Source of the DNA: Bacteroidia bacterium
GTDB lineage: Bacteria; Bacteroidota; Bacteroidia; Chitinophagales; Chitinophagaceae
NCBI GenBank assembly: GCA_030426665.1
Contig: JAUHYD010000016.1
Span: 45,797-109,796, forward strand
Direction: 5' to 3'
Length of the DNA: 64,000 nt
Below are positions 34,501 to 43,773 of the stretch, one piece after another. The notes below the pieces were generated by a model. The model was given only the letters and a program-made list of their open reading frames with translations. It was not told the origin of the DNA and did no database searches. Position numbers and translations under genes: made by a program. The number at the start of each line of letters is the position of its first letter. Positions within the stretch are counted from its first letter, which is position 1.

Positions 34501-37500
34501 TGAACGCTACTCGTGTTCAGACAATTAACAACGCTCCTCCGACACCGGTTGTTACGCCTGCAACAACTGTTGCATGTAGCGGAACGGGTACCGCTGTTTC
34601 GGCTGTATCTATGGTTCCTGGTGCTTCTTCGGTAGCTTCCGGTTCTATCGCTGTTGCAATTCCCGACAATAATTCGGGAGGTGTGTCTGATGCGTTAAAC
34701 GTTAGTCTTCCACCGGGTGCCATTATTACCGGTGTTTCTGTGAATTACAATATCACACATACGTATGATGGAGATTTGATAGTGAACCTTACTGCGCCAA
34801 ATGGTAGTACGTTGAACCTTGTTAATGGTTCAGGCGGCGGCGGAGACAACTTTGTGAATACTACAGTAAGTTCGACAGGTTCAACATCTTTTGGGTCTTC
34901 TTCAGCACCGTTTACCGGTGTGTTTGCTGCTACTGCTGCTATCGGTCGGGGGGCAACAGCATATACTTCTGATGCCGCATCATTTTCTGAATTATACAGC
35001 GTTGCCGATGGAAACTGGATAATGAGTATTCGTGATCAGTTTGGTGGTGATAACGGAACATTGACGTCGTGGACGCTGAATTTCGAATATAATGTTCCTG
35101 CTCAGATGACGTGGGCGCCGAATACAGGGTTATACACCGATGCCGGATTGTCGACAGCATATACAGGGACCGCAACGCCTTCAATATATGCTGCTCCTGA
35201 AGCTACCGGTTCAGTGCCTGTTGTTACTGTTTACACAGTTACCGCGACAGAGTCAGGATGTAGCAGTACCGGTACCGCTACGGTAACAACAAATCCATTG
35301 CCTGCAATGATAGGCGGTGATTTGACTGTTTGTCAGGGATTGACAACAACGCTTACAAACGCTGATGGTGGTGGTATCTGGAGTACCAGCATACCTGCGA
35401 TTGCTTCGATAGATATGAGTACCGGTGTTGTAACCGGTGTTGCTGCAGGGCTTACCAATGTTACCTATACATTTACAGGTACAGGCTGTATGCGAATTGC
35501 AACAATTACTGTTAATCCATTGCCTGCTGCAATATCAGGATCAACACAATTGTGTGAGGCAGGAACAACAAATCTTACAAATGCTACCGGTGGTGGTACA
35601 TGGGCGAGTGGCAACACTTCTATAGCTACTGTGGACGCATCAACAGGTGTCGTTTCGGGTTTGATGGGCGGAACGTCAATGATTACCTATGCATTGCCTA
35701 CAGGTTGTATCAGTACAGCAGTTGCCAATGTTAGTCCGCTACCAGTTGTGACAGTTACTCCGACTACCGCAACTACATTTTGTATCGGTGAAAGTACTTC
35801 TGCTTACTCAGTGAGTTCAACAATGCCTTCATTTACATTATTGAATCAGGATTTTAATAGCGGATTGGGTAACTGGACAATAGAAAACGTCCTTGGTGCT
35901 TCAGCCGGCCAGTGGCAGATTGTTGCTTCCGGGTTTGATGGTTCAACCGGTGATGGTTCGTCAATGCTACAAGCTTCTGCAGCGTTAGCCGGACCCGTTC
36001 ATACAAGGTTGGTTTCTCCGTCATTCTCAACTGTTGGTTATTCTGCAGTCACACTTGCATTTAATCAGTTTATAATATCTGATATTACAGACGCGAAGGC
36101 TGACGTGGAATACTCGATAGATGGCGGTAGTTCATGGTTGCCAGTTGTTAGTTATGTTACTGCCATTGCGGGTTCTGCCACCTGGACTGCAGGAACACCA
36201 GATGAAACACTTGCGTTGCCTGCCGGTGCCCTTGGACAGGCAAATGTGATGTTAAGGTGGGATTATAATGGTGGTTATTATGGTTGGTTCTTAGATAATA
36301 TCAGCGTAACGACAGAACTACCTGCTGCTACGTATACGTGGACAGGTGGAAGCGACCTATCGTGTACCACTTGTACTATTCCAACAATTACTCCTTCTGC
36401 TTCAGGCATGAATGTATATACGGTAACAGCTACCGGAAGTACTGGTTGTACTGCTGAAGGAACGGTAACTGTCAATGTAAACCCATTGCCATCTGCCATA
36501 GGTGGTGCATTGGCTGTGTGTGAAGGGTTGAATACTACACTTAATAGTACGCCTGCAGGTGGTACGTGGACAAGCAGTAACACTTCCGTTGCAACGGTAG
36601 ATGCTTCTACAGGTGTTGCAACTGGTCAGACAGCAGGAACAACAACTATTACTTATACGTTGCCTACCGGTTGTGAAATTACCGCCGAGTTGACGGTAAA
36701 TGCGTTGCCTGCTGATATCACAGGAACAATGTTTGTTTGTGAAGGGCTTACTACTACATTGAATAATACTACATCAGGTGGTACATGGTCTAGCAATGCT
36801 CCTGCTATTGCTAATGTTGATGGTAGCGGAGTAGTAACGGGAAATGCTGCTGGAAATGCAGACATTATTTTTACTATTACAGCTACTGGTTGTATCAAAA
36901 CTGCTGACGTAACGGTTAATCCATTGCCAGCGGCAATAACAGGCACACAAGATGTTTGTGAAGGATTGACTACTACACTTAGTAGTGCAACTACTGGCGG
37001 TACATGGACAAGCGGTTCTACTGCAAATGCAACAGTAGATGCTTCAACAGGTTTAGTTTCGGGAGTATCTGAGGGAAGTGCAATGATTACTTATACATTG
37101 TCTACAGGTTGTTTACGGGCTGCGAATGTAACGGTAAACCTTACTCCGGATGCAATAGCCGGAACGATGGATGTCTGCGTAGGACTTACTCAGACATTGA
37201 CAAACACAACGTCGGGCGGTACATGGTCTTCAAGCAATACGTCTGTAGCGACTATTGATGCGTCTACCGGCGTTATGACCGGTATGGATGCAGGTACGGC
37301 TACTATTACTTATGCGATGCCTACAGGATGTATGGCTGTTGCTGAGGTGACGGTTAATCCTCTACCTGCTGTTATTTCAGGCACTCAGGAAGTATGTGAA
37401 GGTCTTACCACCACACTGAACAGTGCCCCTACAGGAGGTACATGGACAAGTGGTTCTACAGTAAATGCAACAGTTGATGCTTCCACAGGTTTGGTTTCGG

Positions 37501-39590
37501 GAGTATCTGAGGGAAGTGCAATGATTACTTATACATTGTCTACAGGTTGTTTACGTGCTGCGAATGTAACGGTAAACCTTACTCCGGATGCAATAGCCGG
37601 AACGATGGATGTCTGCGTAGGACTTACTCAGACATTGACAAACACAACGTCGGGCGGTACATGGTCTTCAAGCAATACGTCTGTGGCGACTATTGATGCG
37701 TCAACCGCCGTTATGACCGGGATGGATGCAGGTACGGCTACTATTACTTATGCGATGCCTACAGGATGTATGGCTGTTGCTGAAGCGACTGTTAATCCGC
37801 TGCCTACGGGTATTACGGGTAATCAGGAGGTTTGTGAAGGACTGACTACTACACTAAGTAGTACACCAGCAGGTGGTTCGTGGACGAGCAGTTCTGTTGC
37901 CAATGCGACGGTTGATGCTTCGACAGGAGTTGTTACCGGTGTTTTGGCCGGTAGTGCCATTGTTACCTATACATTGCCAACCGGCTGTATTACTGCAGTA
38001 GGTGTAACTGTTAACCCGCTGCCTGTCGCATCAACCGGTGCAATGCAGGTGTGTGAGGGCGCTACCATGACTATGGCAAATGGTGATGCCGGTGGAACCT
38101 GGAGTACCAGTACACCATCAATAGCAGACATAGACGTTTCACTGGGTGTTGTTACAGGTATTGCTGCAGGGACAACTGTGATCACTTATACTTTGCCAAC
38201 AAGCTGTATCATAACGGACGTTGTTACGGTAAATCCGTTGCCAATAGTTAGTACAGTGACAGGCGGTGGTAGTTATTGCTTTAGCGGATCCGGTGTTAAT
38301 ATCGGTATGGATACCTCTGATGTTAAAAACACTTATTATCTGATGACTGGTGGTAGTACAGTAGGTACTCAGTCTGGTACCGATGCTACGATTGACTTTG
38401 GTGCATATACTGCTGCAGGTACTTACACTGTAATGGCGACAAGCGACAAAGGTTGTAATCAGGATATGGCAGGAAGCGCAACGGTTGTAATCATTCCGTT
38501 GATTACTCCGGCCGTTTCGATAAGCACAACACCGGGTGATACTGTATGTGATGGAACGTCTGTGACTTTTACAGCTACTCCAGTAAATGGTGGAACTACT
38601 CCGGTATTTGAATGGAGTGTAAATGGTACGATAATGGGTGGTACAGACACCTATAGCTATACACCATCAGACAATGACACGGTAAGTGTTGTATTGGCTA
38701 GTAGCGAGGCTTGTCCTTCTCCGGCATTGGTTTCAGACGAGATGAATATGGTGGTTGTGTCTAATGAGACACCGGTAGCTACTGTTATCGTAGGGCCAAA
38801 CGATACAATCTGTCAACACTCAACTGCGGTGTTCCATGTGTCGTCATCGTTTGGTGGTGATGCTCCGGTATACTCCTGGGCTGTAAATGGTACTCCTACG
38901 GGTACATCAGGTGACTTGTACTCTTTTGTTCCTGTTGACGGTGATGTTGTTACTTGTAAGCTTAACAGTAACTATCGTTGTCCGATAGTGAACAATGTAA
39001 CCAGCAATGCAATTACCATGCAGGTTGACAGTGTTTATGTACCGATAGTGAAGATTGACGCAAATCCAGGGTTTGATATCCAAATGAACCAAAGCGTAAC
39101 ATTTACTGCAAACGTTACGAAGGGTGGTCCGGCTCCAACTTACCAGTGGTTCCTGAATGACATGCCGATTGTTGGTGAGGATTCTGCGACATACACTGTA
39201 GATACTTTGTCTAATATGGACTCTGTATCGTGTGTGGTTTATGGTACCGGTGATTGTTCATTCTTTACGTTTAACTCAGTTATAATGAGGGTTTCTACAG
39301 GAGTGGCAACCACGTCGGTAATGAAGGATGCGGACCTCAGACTGATGCCTAACCCGAATACCGGTGAGTTCCTTGTTGAGGGTACTTTGGGAACAAATGA
39401 GAACACTGAGGTGTCGCTGGAAGTGACGAATATGCTTGGACAGGTTGTATATAGAAATACTGTGAACGTAGTTGGTGGCAAGTTGAATGAGCGAGTTCAA
39501 TTGCGTAACAGCCTTGCGAACGGAATGTATATGCTTAATGTACGTTCCGGAACAGAAAGCAATGTGTTCCGCTTTGTGTTGAAGCAGTAA
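31563..39590 (+). CDS. giant Ig-repeat adhesin-like protein with P-domains, T9SS-exported
   Basis: 2675 residues. A signal peptide (YIYLSLLMLCLGFAGYSQ) leads into a ~220-residue beta-rich domain, then 14 Ig-like (Big_2-type) repeats of ~70 residues with the pattern VCEGLTTTL..GGTW.S....VDASTG.V.G. Inserted among them are two proprotein-convertase P-domains (residues ~547-705 and ~1022-1175, both with GSSSAPFTG) and a jelly-roll/MAM-like domain (~1426-1583). Three PKD-like repeats follow near the end, then a T9SS type A sorting domain (LRLMPNPNTGEFLVEG ... GMYMLNVRSG). It is probably a long surface stalk or adhesin. A -7 box TAAATTTG lies at 31517-31524, and a terminator follows the gene. Two repeat pairs are nearly identical in DNA. 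Confidence 0.9.
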   Translation: MRYIYLSLLMLCLGFAGYSQTATQYVFSRTSGTVTDISGESGVVLPPTITADDNVITGVPIGFSFVYCGVTYTQLSANSNGFMSLANSTLGGYPSYSNNSGNIGSIASGEGLLMPRWDDLNGSGKTAYYVTTGTAPNRVFTFQWGDNSNGWGSWSGSGEGMFQVKLFESSNVIQFLYGAVTTTYSGNSATIGIASSTSNYQTLSSAGATSTTTGFTTTLSGNIAENSIMTWTPPPFVSSSPATMSFSTGTGTSSASEDASLVAYGLTSGFVTVNAPANFEIFNGSTWVSSMNITTVPAGAGSYINTTFGVRFTAPVTAGPYSGNVTLASAGATTQNIALSADALPMCSGTPLTGVVSGTATSGACSPYNTDLSLIGGTSGVGGLTYQWQSSPDGVAPYTDVVGATNATYTATVGSAVYYRANLGCTVSGMSATSPGAAFTYTAPPVAISGTAVVCEGQTTTLSNATSGGTWTSSNTAVATVGSATGEVMGVSAGTVDIIYTVTASGCTATQTVTVNTSPTPIVVTPSTTTICSGSSAMINASSSFPATSTESSGSLTLTIPDSNPVGLAESLNVNLPAGSIITGVSVNFNVSHTYDYDLIINLSAPNGNTLNLCNQSGGSGDNFTNTTVTSAGGASFGSSSAPFTGTYGATGAMGVGATGFSSNSSSFSDLFSVPNGDWTLSFSDNAGGDEGTFLGWSITIDYTIPPVMEWAPNTDLYTDAGMATPYTGGGAGTLYAAPTTPGLTPVVTVYTISTTVAGCSATATATVTTNPTPEAITGTLNACVSTTSALADATPGGVWSTSSAIASVDGSGVVTAGSVAGTTTVSYALGSCAATATFIVNGGPGVTTGTHTLCTGTTTTLSNPGGVGSWTSASPSIATVDPTTGVVSGIAAGTAVISYSNGCGADVSSVVTVNQTPGAITGASISCVGSTNTLANPDAGGTWSSTNTAAATIDAGSGDVSGVATGTTTIEYTLGNGCVNATRVQTINNAPPTPVVTPATTVACSGTGTAVSAVSMVPGASSVASGSIAVAIPDNNSGGVSDALNVSLPPGAIITGVSVNYNITHTYDGDLIVNLTAPNGSTLNLVNGSGGGGDNFVNTTVSSTGSTSFGSSSAPFTGVFAATAAIGRGATAYTSDAASFSELYSVADGNWIMSIRDQFGGDNGTLTSWTLNFEYNVPAQMTWAPNTGLYTDAGLSTAYTGTATPSIYAAPEATGSVPVVTVYTVTATESGCSSTGTATVTTNPLPAMIGGDLTVCQGLTTTLTNADGGGIWSTSIPAIASIDMSTGVVTGVAAGLTNVTYTFTGTGCMRIATITVNPLPAAISGSTQLCEAGTTNLTNATGGGTWASGNTSIATVDASTGVVSGLMGGTSMITYALPTGCISTAVANVSPLPVVTVTPTTATTFCIGESTSAYSVSSTMPSFTLLNQDFNSGLGNWTIENVLGASAGQWQIVASGFDGSTGDGSSMLQASAALAGPVHTRLVSPSFSTVGYSAVTLAFNQFIISDITDAKADVEYSIDGGSSWLPVVSYVTAIAGSATWTAGTPDETLALPAGALGQANVMLRWDYNGGYYGWFLDNISVTTELPAATYTWTGGSDLSCTTCTIPTITPSASGMNVYTVTATGSTGCTAEGTVTVNVNPLPSAIGGALAVCEGLNTTLNSTPAGGTWTSSNTSVATVDASTGVATGQTAGTTTITYTLPTGCEITAELTVNALPADITGTMFVCEGLTTTLNNTTSGGTWSSNAPAIANVDGSGVVTGNAAGNADIIFTITATGCIKTADVTVNPLPAAITGTQDVCEGLTTTLSSATTGGTWTSGSTANATVDASTGLVSGVSEGSAMITYTLSTGCLRAANVTVNLTPDAIAGTMDVCVGLTQTLTNTTSGGTWSSSNTSVATIDASTGVMTGMDAGTATITYAMPTGCMAVAEVTVNPLPAVISGTQEVCEGLTTTLNSAPTGGTWTSGSTVNATVDASTGLVSGVSEGSAMITYTLSTGCLRAANVTVNLTPDAIAGTMDVCVGLTQTLTNTTSGGTWSSSNTSVATIDASTAVMTGMDAGTATITYAMPTGCMAVAEATVNPLPTGITGNQEVCEGLTTTLSSTPAGGSWTSSSVANATVDASTGVVTGVLAGSAIVTYTLPTGCITAVGVTVNPLPVASTGAMQVCEGATMTMANGDAGGTWSTSTPSIADIDVSLGVVTGIAAGTTVITYTLPTSCIITDVVTVNPLPIVSTVTGGGSYCFSGSGVNIGMDTSDVKNTYYLMTGGSTVGTQSGTDATIDFGAYTAAGTYTVMATSDKGCNQDMAGSATVVIIPLITPAVSISTTPGDTVCDGTSVTFTATPVNGGTTPVFEWSVNGTIMGGTDTYSYTPSDNDTVSVVLASSEACPSPALVSDEMNMVVVSNETPVATVIVGPNDTICQHSTAVFHVSSSFGGDAPVYSWAVNGTPTGTSGDLYSFVPVDGDVVTCKLNSNYRCPIVNNVTSNAITMQVDSVYVPIVKIDANPGFDIQMNQSVTFTANVTKGGPAPTYQWFLNDMPIVGEDSATYTVDTLSNMDSVSCVVYGTGDCSFFTFNSVIMRVSTGVATTSVMKDADLRLMPNPNTGEFLVEGTLGTNENTEVSLEVTNMLGQVVYRNTVNVVGGKLNERVQLRNSLANGMYMLNVRSGTESNVFRFVLKQ
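36932..37807 (+). repeat. 438-bp in-frame tandem duplication inside the giant gene
   Basis: Unit 36932-37369 is repeated at 37370-37807, an offset of 438 bp, which equals two Ig repeats or 146 residues. Long stretches, such as that from gtatctgagggaagtgcaa through the next repeat, differ at only a few bases, while flanking repeats are far more diverged. This points to recent duplication or gene conversion. Confidence 0.88.
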
Positions 39591-39619
39591 TTGATACAAT
39601 CAATAAAAGGTGATACAGA

Positions 39620-39650
39620 CAGCCCCGGATTTTTCGGGGCTGTTTTTTTG
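39620..39650 (+). terminator. rho-independent terminator after the giant gene
   Basis: Perfect 8-bp stem CAGCCCCG/CGGGGCTG with a 7-base loop followed by seven Ts, starting 29 bases after the stop. Confidence 0.92.
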
Positions 39651-39726
39651 TAGTTGGTCGGGGCAGTGTATCTTGTTATAGACGGATAGATAGCTATACG
39701 TGTTTTTTGCTTTTATTTGCATTCTG

Positions 39727-40854
39727 ATGGAAGAGAAAAACATACTCTATTATATTTTTTCGGTTGTGCGGATATTATTATATCCGTTTGCGCTGCTATA
39801 TGGTGCGGTGGTATGGCTAAGGAACAGAATGTACGATGCGGGTTTCTTTACTTCGATTGGGTTTATGGTTCCTGTAATTGCTATAGGTAATTTGTCAACC
39901 GGGGGCACCGGTAAGACACCGCATGTAGAGTACCTGATAAGGTTGCTGCAATACAGATATAGGGTAGCGACGATGAGCAGAGGGTATAAGAGGCACTCTC
40001 AGGGGTTTATATTGGCTGACGCTACTACCAACGCACTGCGCATAGGTGACGAGCCAATGCAATACTTCCTGAAGTACCCTGAGGCGGTTGTGAGTGTGGC
40101 TGAGGAGCGTATGACGGGAATCCCGGCTTTATTACAACGCAGGCCGGATGTAGAGGTAGTGTTGCTGGACGATGCGTATCAGCATCGATCTGTAAAGGCG
40201 GGGCTGAATTTGCTGATAACGGATTATTCCAAACCTTATTATGATGATCATGTTTTGCCATTTGGCAGTCTGCGGGAAAGCAAGGCAGCTGCGAAACGCG
40301 CGAGTGCGATAATTGTTTCAAAGTGTCCACCTGATTTAACGGAGGCCGCCGCCAATGAGATAAAAAGCAAGTTGAATCCATTGCCAAATCAATCTGTTTT
40401 CTTTACTTATCTGGAGTATAAAATGCCGTTCGACTTTTCTACGGGAGAGCCAGTATTGCTGAAGGGTAAAAATGTATTGCTGGTGTGTGGTATTGCACGG
40501 CCGGAGCCGCTACAACGGTTTATTACTGACAACGCAAATGACTTGCATACACTTACTTACAAAGACCATCACTATTTTGTAAGCGCTGACCTGGAGGAGA
40601 TTAAGTCGACATTTGACGGATGGTCGGCAGAAGAGAAGATAATAGTAACGACGGAGAAAGATGCGGCGCGCCTTATGTTGCATCGCGAGAAACTATCTGA
40701 ATGGGGAATTGTAATAGCCGTGTTGCCTGTGGAAGTGGCAGTACTGTTTGGGCAGTCAACGGAACTGGATGGGATAGTCGTTTCTTATATTGAAAGCGTG
40801 GTAGCGGAAAATAATGAGTTTTTTGCCCCTCCCGACCAACAAACATATTTGTAA
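39727..40854 (+). CDS. lpxK: tetraacyldisaccharide 4'-kinase LpxK
   Basis: LpxK phosphorylates the 4' position of the lipid A precursor using ATP at the inner membrane. The P-loop is unusual for the family only in being complete: NLSTGGTGKTPHVEYL. VATMSRGYKR, VVLLDDAYQHRSV and LLVCGIARPEP are family blocks, and an N-terminal membrane-associating helix is present. The ATG at 39727 is preferred to the in-frame codon at 39700. The product has 375 residues. The gene is convergent with the LysE-type gene, four bases apart. Confidence 0.94.
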   Translation: MEEKNILYYIFSVVRILLYPFALLYGAVVWLRNRMYDAGFFTSIGFMVPVIAIGNLSTGGTGKTPHVEYLIRLLQYRYRVATMSRGYKRHSQGFILADATTNALRIGDEPMQYFLKYPEAVVSVAEERMTGIPALLQRRPDVEVVLLDDAYQHRSVKAGLNLLITDYSKPYYDDHVLPFGSLRESKAAAKRASAIIVSKCPPDLTEAAANEIKSKLNPLPNQSVFFTYLEYKMPFDFSTGEPVLLKGKNVLLVCGIARPEPLQRFITDNANDLHTLTYKDHHYFVSADLEEIKSTFDGWSAEEKIIVTTEKDAARLMLHREKLSEWGIVIAVLPVEVAVLFGQSTELDGIVVSYIESVVAENNEFFAPPDQQTYL

Positions 40855-40858
40855 CGGA

Positions 40859-41536
40859 CTACCGAGAAAGGATTTCCTGTACTTTATTGCCTTCGCTGTT
40901 GTCGTTCTTTTGTGTGTTGAGTGTGGTGCCAACAAACAATGCCAGACCAATAAGTAGCAGACATGCAGCTGAGAACCGCTGAACATAAATCACTTTTCGT
41001 GCTGTTAATAAGTTCTTGATTTTGCCTGCAAGAAATACTTTGGAAAAGTCGATGCCGAGAATAATAATAAGTGCCGTTCCAAATAAGATAAACCGATACA
41101 TAGCTGTTGTGCCTGCAATGATGGTGACGGCGCCCAGCCAGGTAATGAGTACGCCAGGATTAAGTGTATTGACAAGAAAACCGCTCAACCAAATTTTCAT
41201 TACATCGCCGCCGGATAAACTAAGCTTAACAGCAGATGGTCGTTTGGGTTTTAGTTTGCGTAGCAGCCCCACCAAACCAATCGTCATTAACGCGATGGCG
41301 CCGCCAAAGGCAATAAATTTTTCATAGGGTACAAGTAAGTGTAGCCAGGAGGCTGCAACATTAGCTACAAGCACATAAAGCGCATCGCTAACGGAAACGC
41401 CTAATACAAATGCAAGACCGGCTTTGTAACTGAAATCCAGACTGTACCTAATTACAGCAAATAGTGTTGGTCCGACAGAAATAGCCATAAACAGCCCTAC
41501 TAACACGCCTTTTACTATTGCATCTGTTACAGACAT
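40859..41536 (-). CDS. LysE-family exporter
   Basis: 225 residues with six hydrophobic segments. The family opening is seen in GLFMAISVGPTLFAVIRYSL, with the conserved Gly-Pro, and NTLNPGVLITWLGAV matches the second-half motif. LysE-type proteins export amino acids or related small molecules; the substrate is unknown. The C-terminal ~20 residues are a short polar tail. Confidence 0.85.
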   Translation of the reverse strand: MSVTDAIVKGVLVGLFMAISVGPTLFAVIRYSLDFSYKAGLAFVLGVSVSDALYVLVANVAASWLHLLVPYEKFIAFGGAIALMTIGLVGLLRKLKPKRPSAVKLSLSGGDVMKIWLSGFLVNTLNPGVLITWLGAVTIIAGTTAMYRFILFGTALIIILGIDFSKVFLAGKIKNLLTARKVIYVQRFSAACLLLIGLALFVGTTLNTQKNDNSEGNKVQEILSR

Positions 41537-41709
41537 AAGTGGGGCAAGTTACTAAAATTTGATGCATCTATGTTGCGTGATAATGTGGCACGTCAATCTA
41601 TAATGAAGACGGTAGTTCGGGGCCGTTTATTGATTTTGTTGGCAAATGATTTGCAATGCCCTGATTTAACGCGTGACATTGTATCGGTATTTTTTGGTTA
41701 ATTTTAAAT

Positions 41710-42912
41710 ATGAAAAAGATTTTTCTTTTACCCGTGTTTATTTTGGTTTGTTATGGCTCAATTGCGCAAGACGCCATGGTAAATCCCTATTTGTATTCCA
41801 ATTTTCCTGAGTCTACCTATGATTCTTTGATTCGACTTATAAATAATTTCATTCCTACACAAGACAGTGCATACCTGATAAGGGAAGGGAAATCGGTGCC
41901 GAATCCGTGGTGGTTATTGTCTGATATCAAGCGGTACGGGACCCCTTTTTTCTATTTTCATGGTGTAAGAAATCTTCCTAACGACGCAGGGGGCGCGGAA
42001 TATAAGCCTGTGATTTTAAGTATTTCTAAAGAAATGGAATATGATGACTATCTGGCGAGGATAGCTTACGTGGGTCGATGGGATTCTGTAAATAGCTATG
42101 TGAATCAGATTAATATGGTCGCTATAACCAAGGATTCCAGAGGTGATTATAAATTAAGAAACCCAATGGATTTATTGACAAAATATTGGCCTGAGAAAAA
42201 GGTAGGAAGGGTAACTTACAAAATCAATCACTCCAGACAATTTGACAGGACAGAAGCAGTAAGAATGGACTCCTTTAACACTGCAATAGCCGCGTATTTT
42301 CATGTGCCGCCGTGCGAGTTTACGTATTACTCCTGTAAAACCTATCAGGAGATGTGGAAGGCAATGGGTGTGGAGTATGGTCAAGTAATGTATATTAATG
42401 ATAATTCGACAGGTGGGTTTTCTTTGCATTACGCAAAATGCATTATCTCAGGTAATAATTCGGAATATTATCCGCATGAGCTCGTACATATTTACTCGAA
42501 TATTATCTATTCGAGCGAAGATTATCGTAAAGGATATAAGTACAATAGAATGGCGGATGAAGGAATGGCCACTTATTTTGGAGGCAGTCAGGAGTTAAGT
42601 CTGGAGCATCATTTAAGCAAATTGAAAGAATATATTGAGCGCAAAAAAATCGAAAAGCTGGAAAGTATTATTGACATAAAATCCGCGCGTCCGGGACATG
42701 AGATTGTTAAACACACAGATGTATATTATGCCGTAGGTGGTATGATTGCGTATTTGGTAGACAAAAAGGCCGGATATGAAGGTCTGATAGAAATGCTGAC
42801 AAATACCAATCAGGCAACCATGTTGGCGTATGTAGGTGAACTATATGATATTCCGGAGAAAGAAGTCAAGCCATTCATTCTGAGAAAAATTAAGCAATTC
42901 AACGGATTTTAA
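41710..42912 (+). CDS. secreted HEXXH metallopeptidase-like protein
   Basis: 400 residues with a signal peptide (KKIFLLPVFILVCYGSIAQ). The zinc-binding motif His256-Glu-Leu-Val-His260 is followed by Glu284 in MADEGMATYFGG, the spacing and context of gluzincin peptidases of the MA clan. The first ~250 residues show no recognised domain. It is probably a periplasmic or lipid-anchored-by-partner peptidase; the target is unknown. It is independent of its neighbours and upstream of the sigma-factor operon. Confidence 0.7.
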   Translation: MKKIFLLPVFILVCYGSIAQDAMVNPYLYSNFPESTYDSLIRLINNFIPTQDSAYLIREGKSVPNPWWLLSDIKRYGTPFFYFHGVRNLPNDAGGAEYKPVILSISKEMEYDDYLARIAYVGRWDSVNSYVNQINMVAITKDSRGDYKLRNPMDLLTKYWPEKKVGRVTYKINHSRQFDRTEAVRMDSFNTAIAAYFHVPPCEFTYYSCKTYQEMWKAMGVEYGQVMYINDNSTGGFSLHYAKCIISGNNSEYYPHELVHIYSNIIYSSEDYRKGYKYNRMADEGMATYFGGSQELSLEHHLSKLKEYIERKKIEKLESIIDIKSARPGHEIVKHTDVYYAVGGMIAYLVDKKAGYEGLIEMLTNTNQATMLAYVGELYDIPEKEVKPFILRKIKQFNGF

Positions 42913-42967
42913 GTTCGGAAAGGTGATAGTTGGGTGAATAATTGCACATATATACAAACAGCAAAGA

Positions 42968-43519
42968 ATGCAAATAGCAGCAACAGAAGAAAGGACAATA
43001 ACAGACAAAACCCGACAGGCGTTTTTTGAGCAACTGTATCTGGATGTTTTTCCTCAGGTAGCAGCTTTTATTAGTCGGAGCGATGGTTCTCTGGCCGATG
43101 CAAAAGATGTGTTTCAGGAGGCACTGCTAGTGTTTTATGAAAAGCAAAGGTCGGGACATGCAGCTATTCATACTTCTGATGAAGGTTATCTATTCGGAAT
43201 AGCCAAGCATTTGTGGTTTCGCAAATTTGGTCGCGATAGGAACATAGAACAATTGGGCGAGGGCGTTTCTGATATAGCGTACCAGACAGAAGAAAGTATT
43301 GATGAACAACGTATGCTACAGCTTGTGGAGCGGGCAGGGGAGCGATGCTTAAATCTGTTGCATGCTTTCTATTATGAGCAAAAGTCGCTAATGAAAATCG
43401 CTTCAGCATTTGGGTTTAGTAGTGTGCGGTCGGCGACGGTACAGAAATATAAGTGTCTTGAAAAAATAAGAGCAACCGTAAAACAAAAATCTATCGAATA
43501 TGCGGACTTCCTTAAGTGA
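42968..43519 (+). CDS. sigma-70 family (ECF-like) sigma factor
   Basis: 183 residues with a region 2 (FFEQLYLDVFPQVAAFI, DAKDVFQEALLVFYEKQRS, YLFGIAKHLWFRKFGRD) and a region 4 helix-turn-helix (LLHAFYYEQKSLMKIASAFGFSSVRSATVQKYKCLEKI). It lacks extra N-terminal domains, as in ECF sigma factors, and would direct RNA polymerase to a dedicated promoter set. The 3' end overlaps the next small gene by 20 bases, and a ClpP gene follows immediately, so the three probably form one regulatory unit. Confidence 0.88.
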   Translation: MQIAATEERTITDKTRQAFFEQLYLDVFPQVAAFISRSDGSLADAKDVFQEALLVFYEKQRSGHAAIHTSDEGYLFGIAKHLWFRKFGRDRNIEQLGEGVSDIAYQTEESIDEQRMLQLVERAGERCLNLLHAFYYEQKSLMKIASAFGFSSVRSATVQKYKCLEKIRATVKQKSIEYADFLK

Positions 43520-43769
43520 CATACAACAAACGGAGCAATACCTGAATGGCGAATTGTCTGCTGCAGATGCTTGTGTGTTTGAGGCCCGGCTGCTTACTGA
43601 CCCATCGTTGACGTCAAACATGAATCTTCTGAAACGGGTATATCGGCTACTTAGTCTGTTTCACCGGAAGAAGGTGAAGCAGGATGTTGTAGCTGCGGAG
43701 CAACGACTTTTTACGAGCGATGAGCATACGGACTTTCGCAACAATATACTTTCACTCTTCAATAAATAA
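43500..43769 (+). CDS. small soluble protein between sigma factor and ClpP, anti-sigma candidate
   Basis: 89 residues with no membrane segment and no zinc-finger cysteine motif (one Cys only). IQQTEQYLNGELSAADACVFEARLLTDPSL resembles the helical N-terminus of anti-sigma factors in this phylum (the stretch with E.YL.GEL and FE..L..DP). Its ATG lies inside the sigma gene, and the ClpP ATG comes four bases after its stop, so translation of all three is coupled. That it binds the sigma factor and is degraded by ClpP is inference from position. Confidence 0.65.
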   Translation: MRTSLSDIQQTEQYLNGELSAADACVFEARLLTDPSLTSNMNLLKRVYRLLSLFHRKKVKQDVVAAEQRLFTSDEHTDFRNNILSLFNK

Positions 43770-43773
43770 CAAG

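Noticed and set aside
32845..39481. Many open frames opposite to or within the giant gene
   Set aside because: Shadows of a repetitive coding sequence; their products mirror the Ig repeats in the wrong frame.
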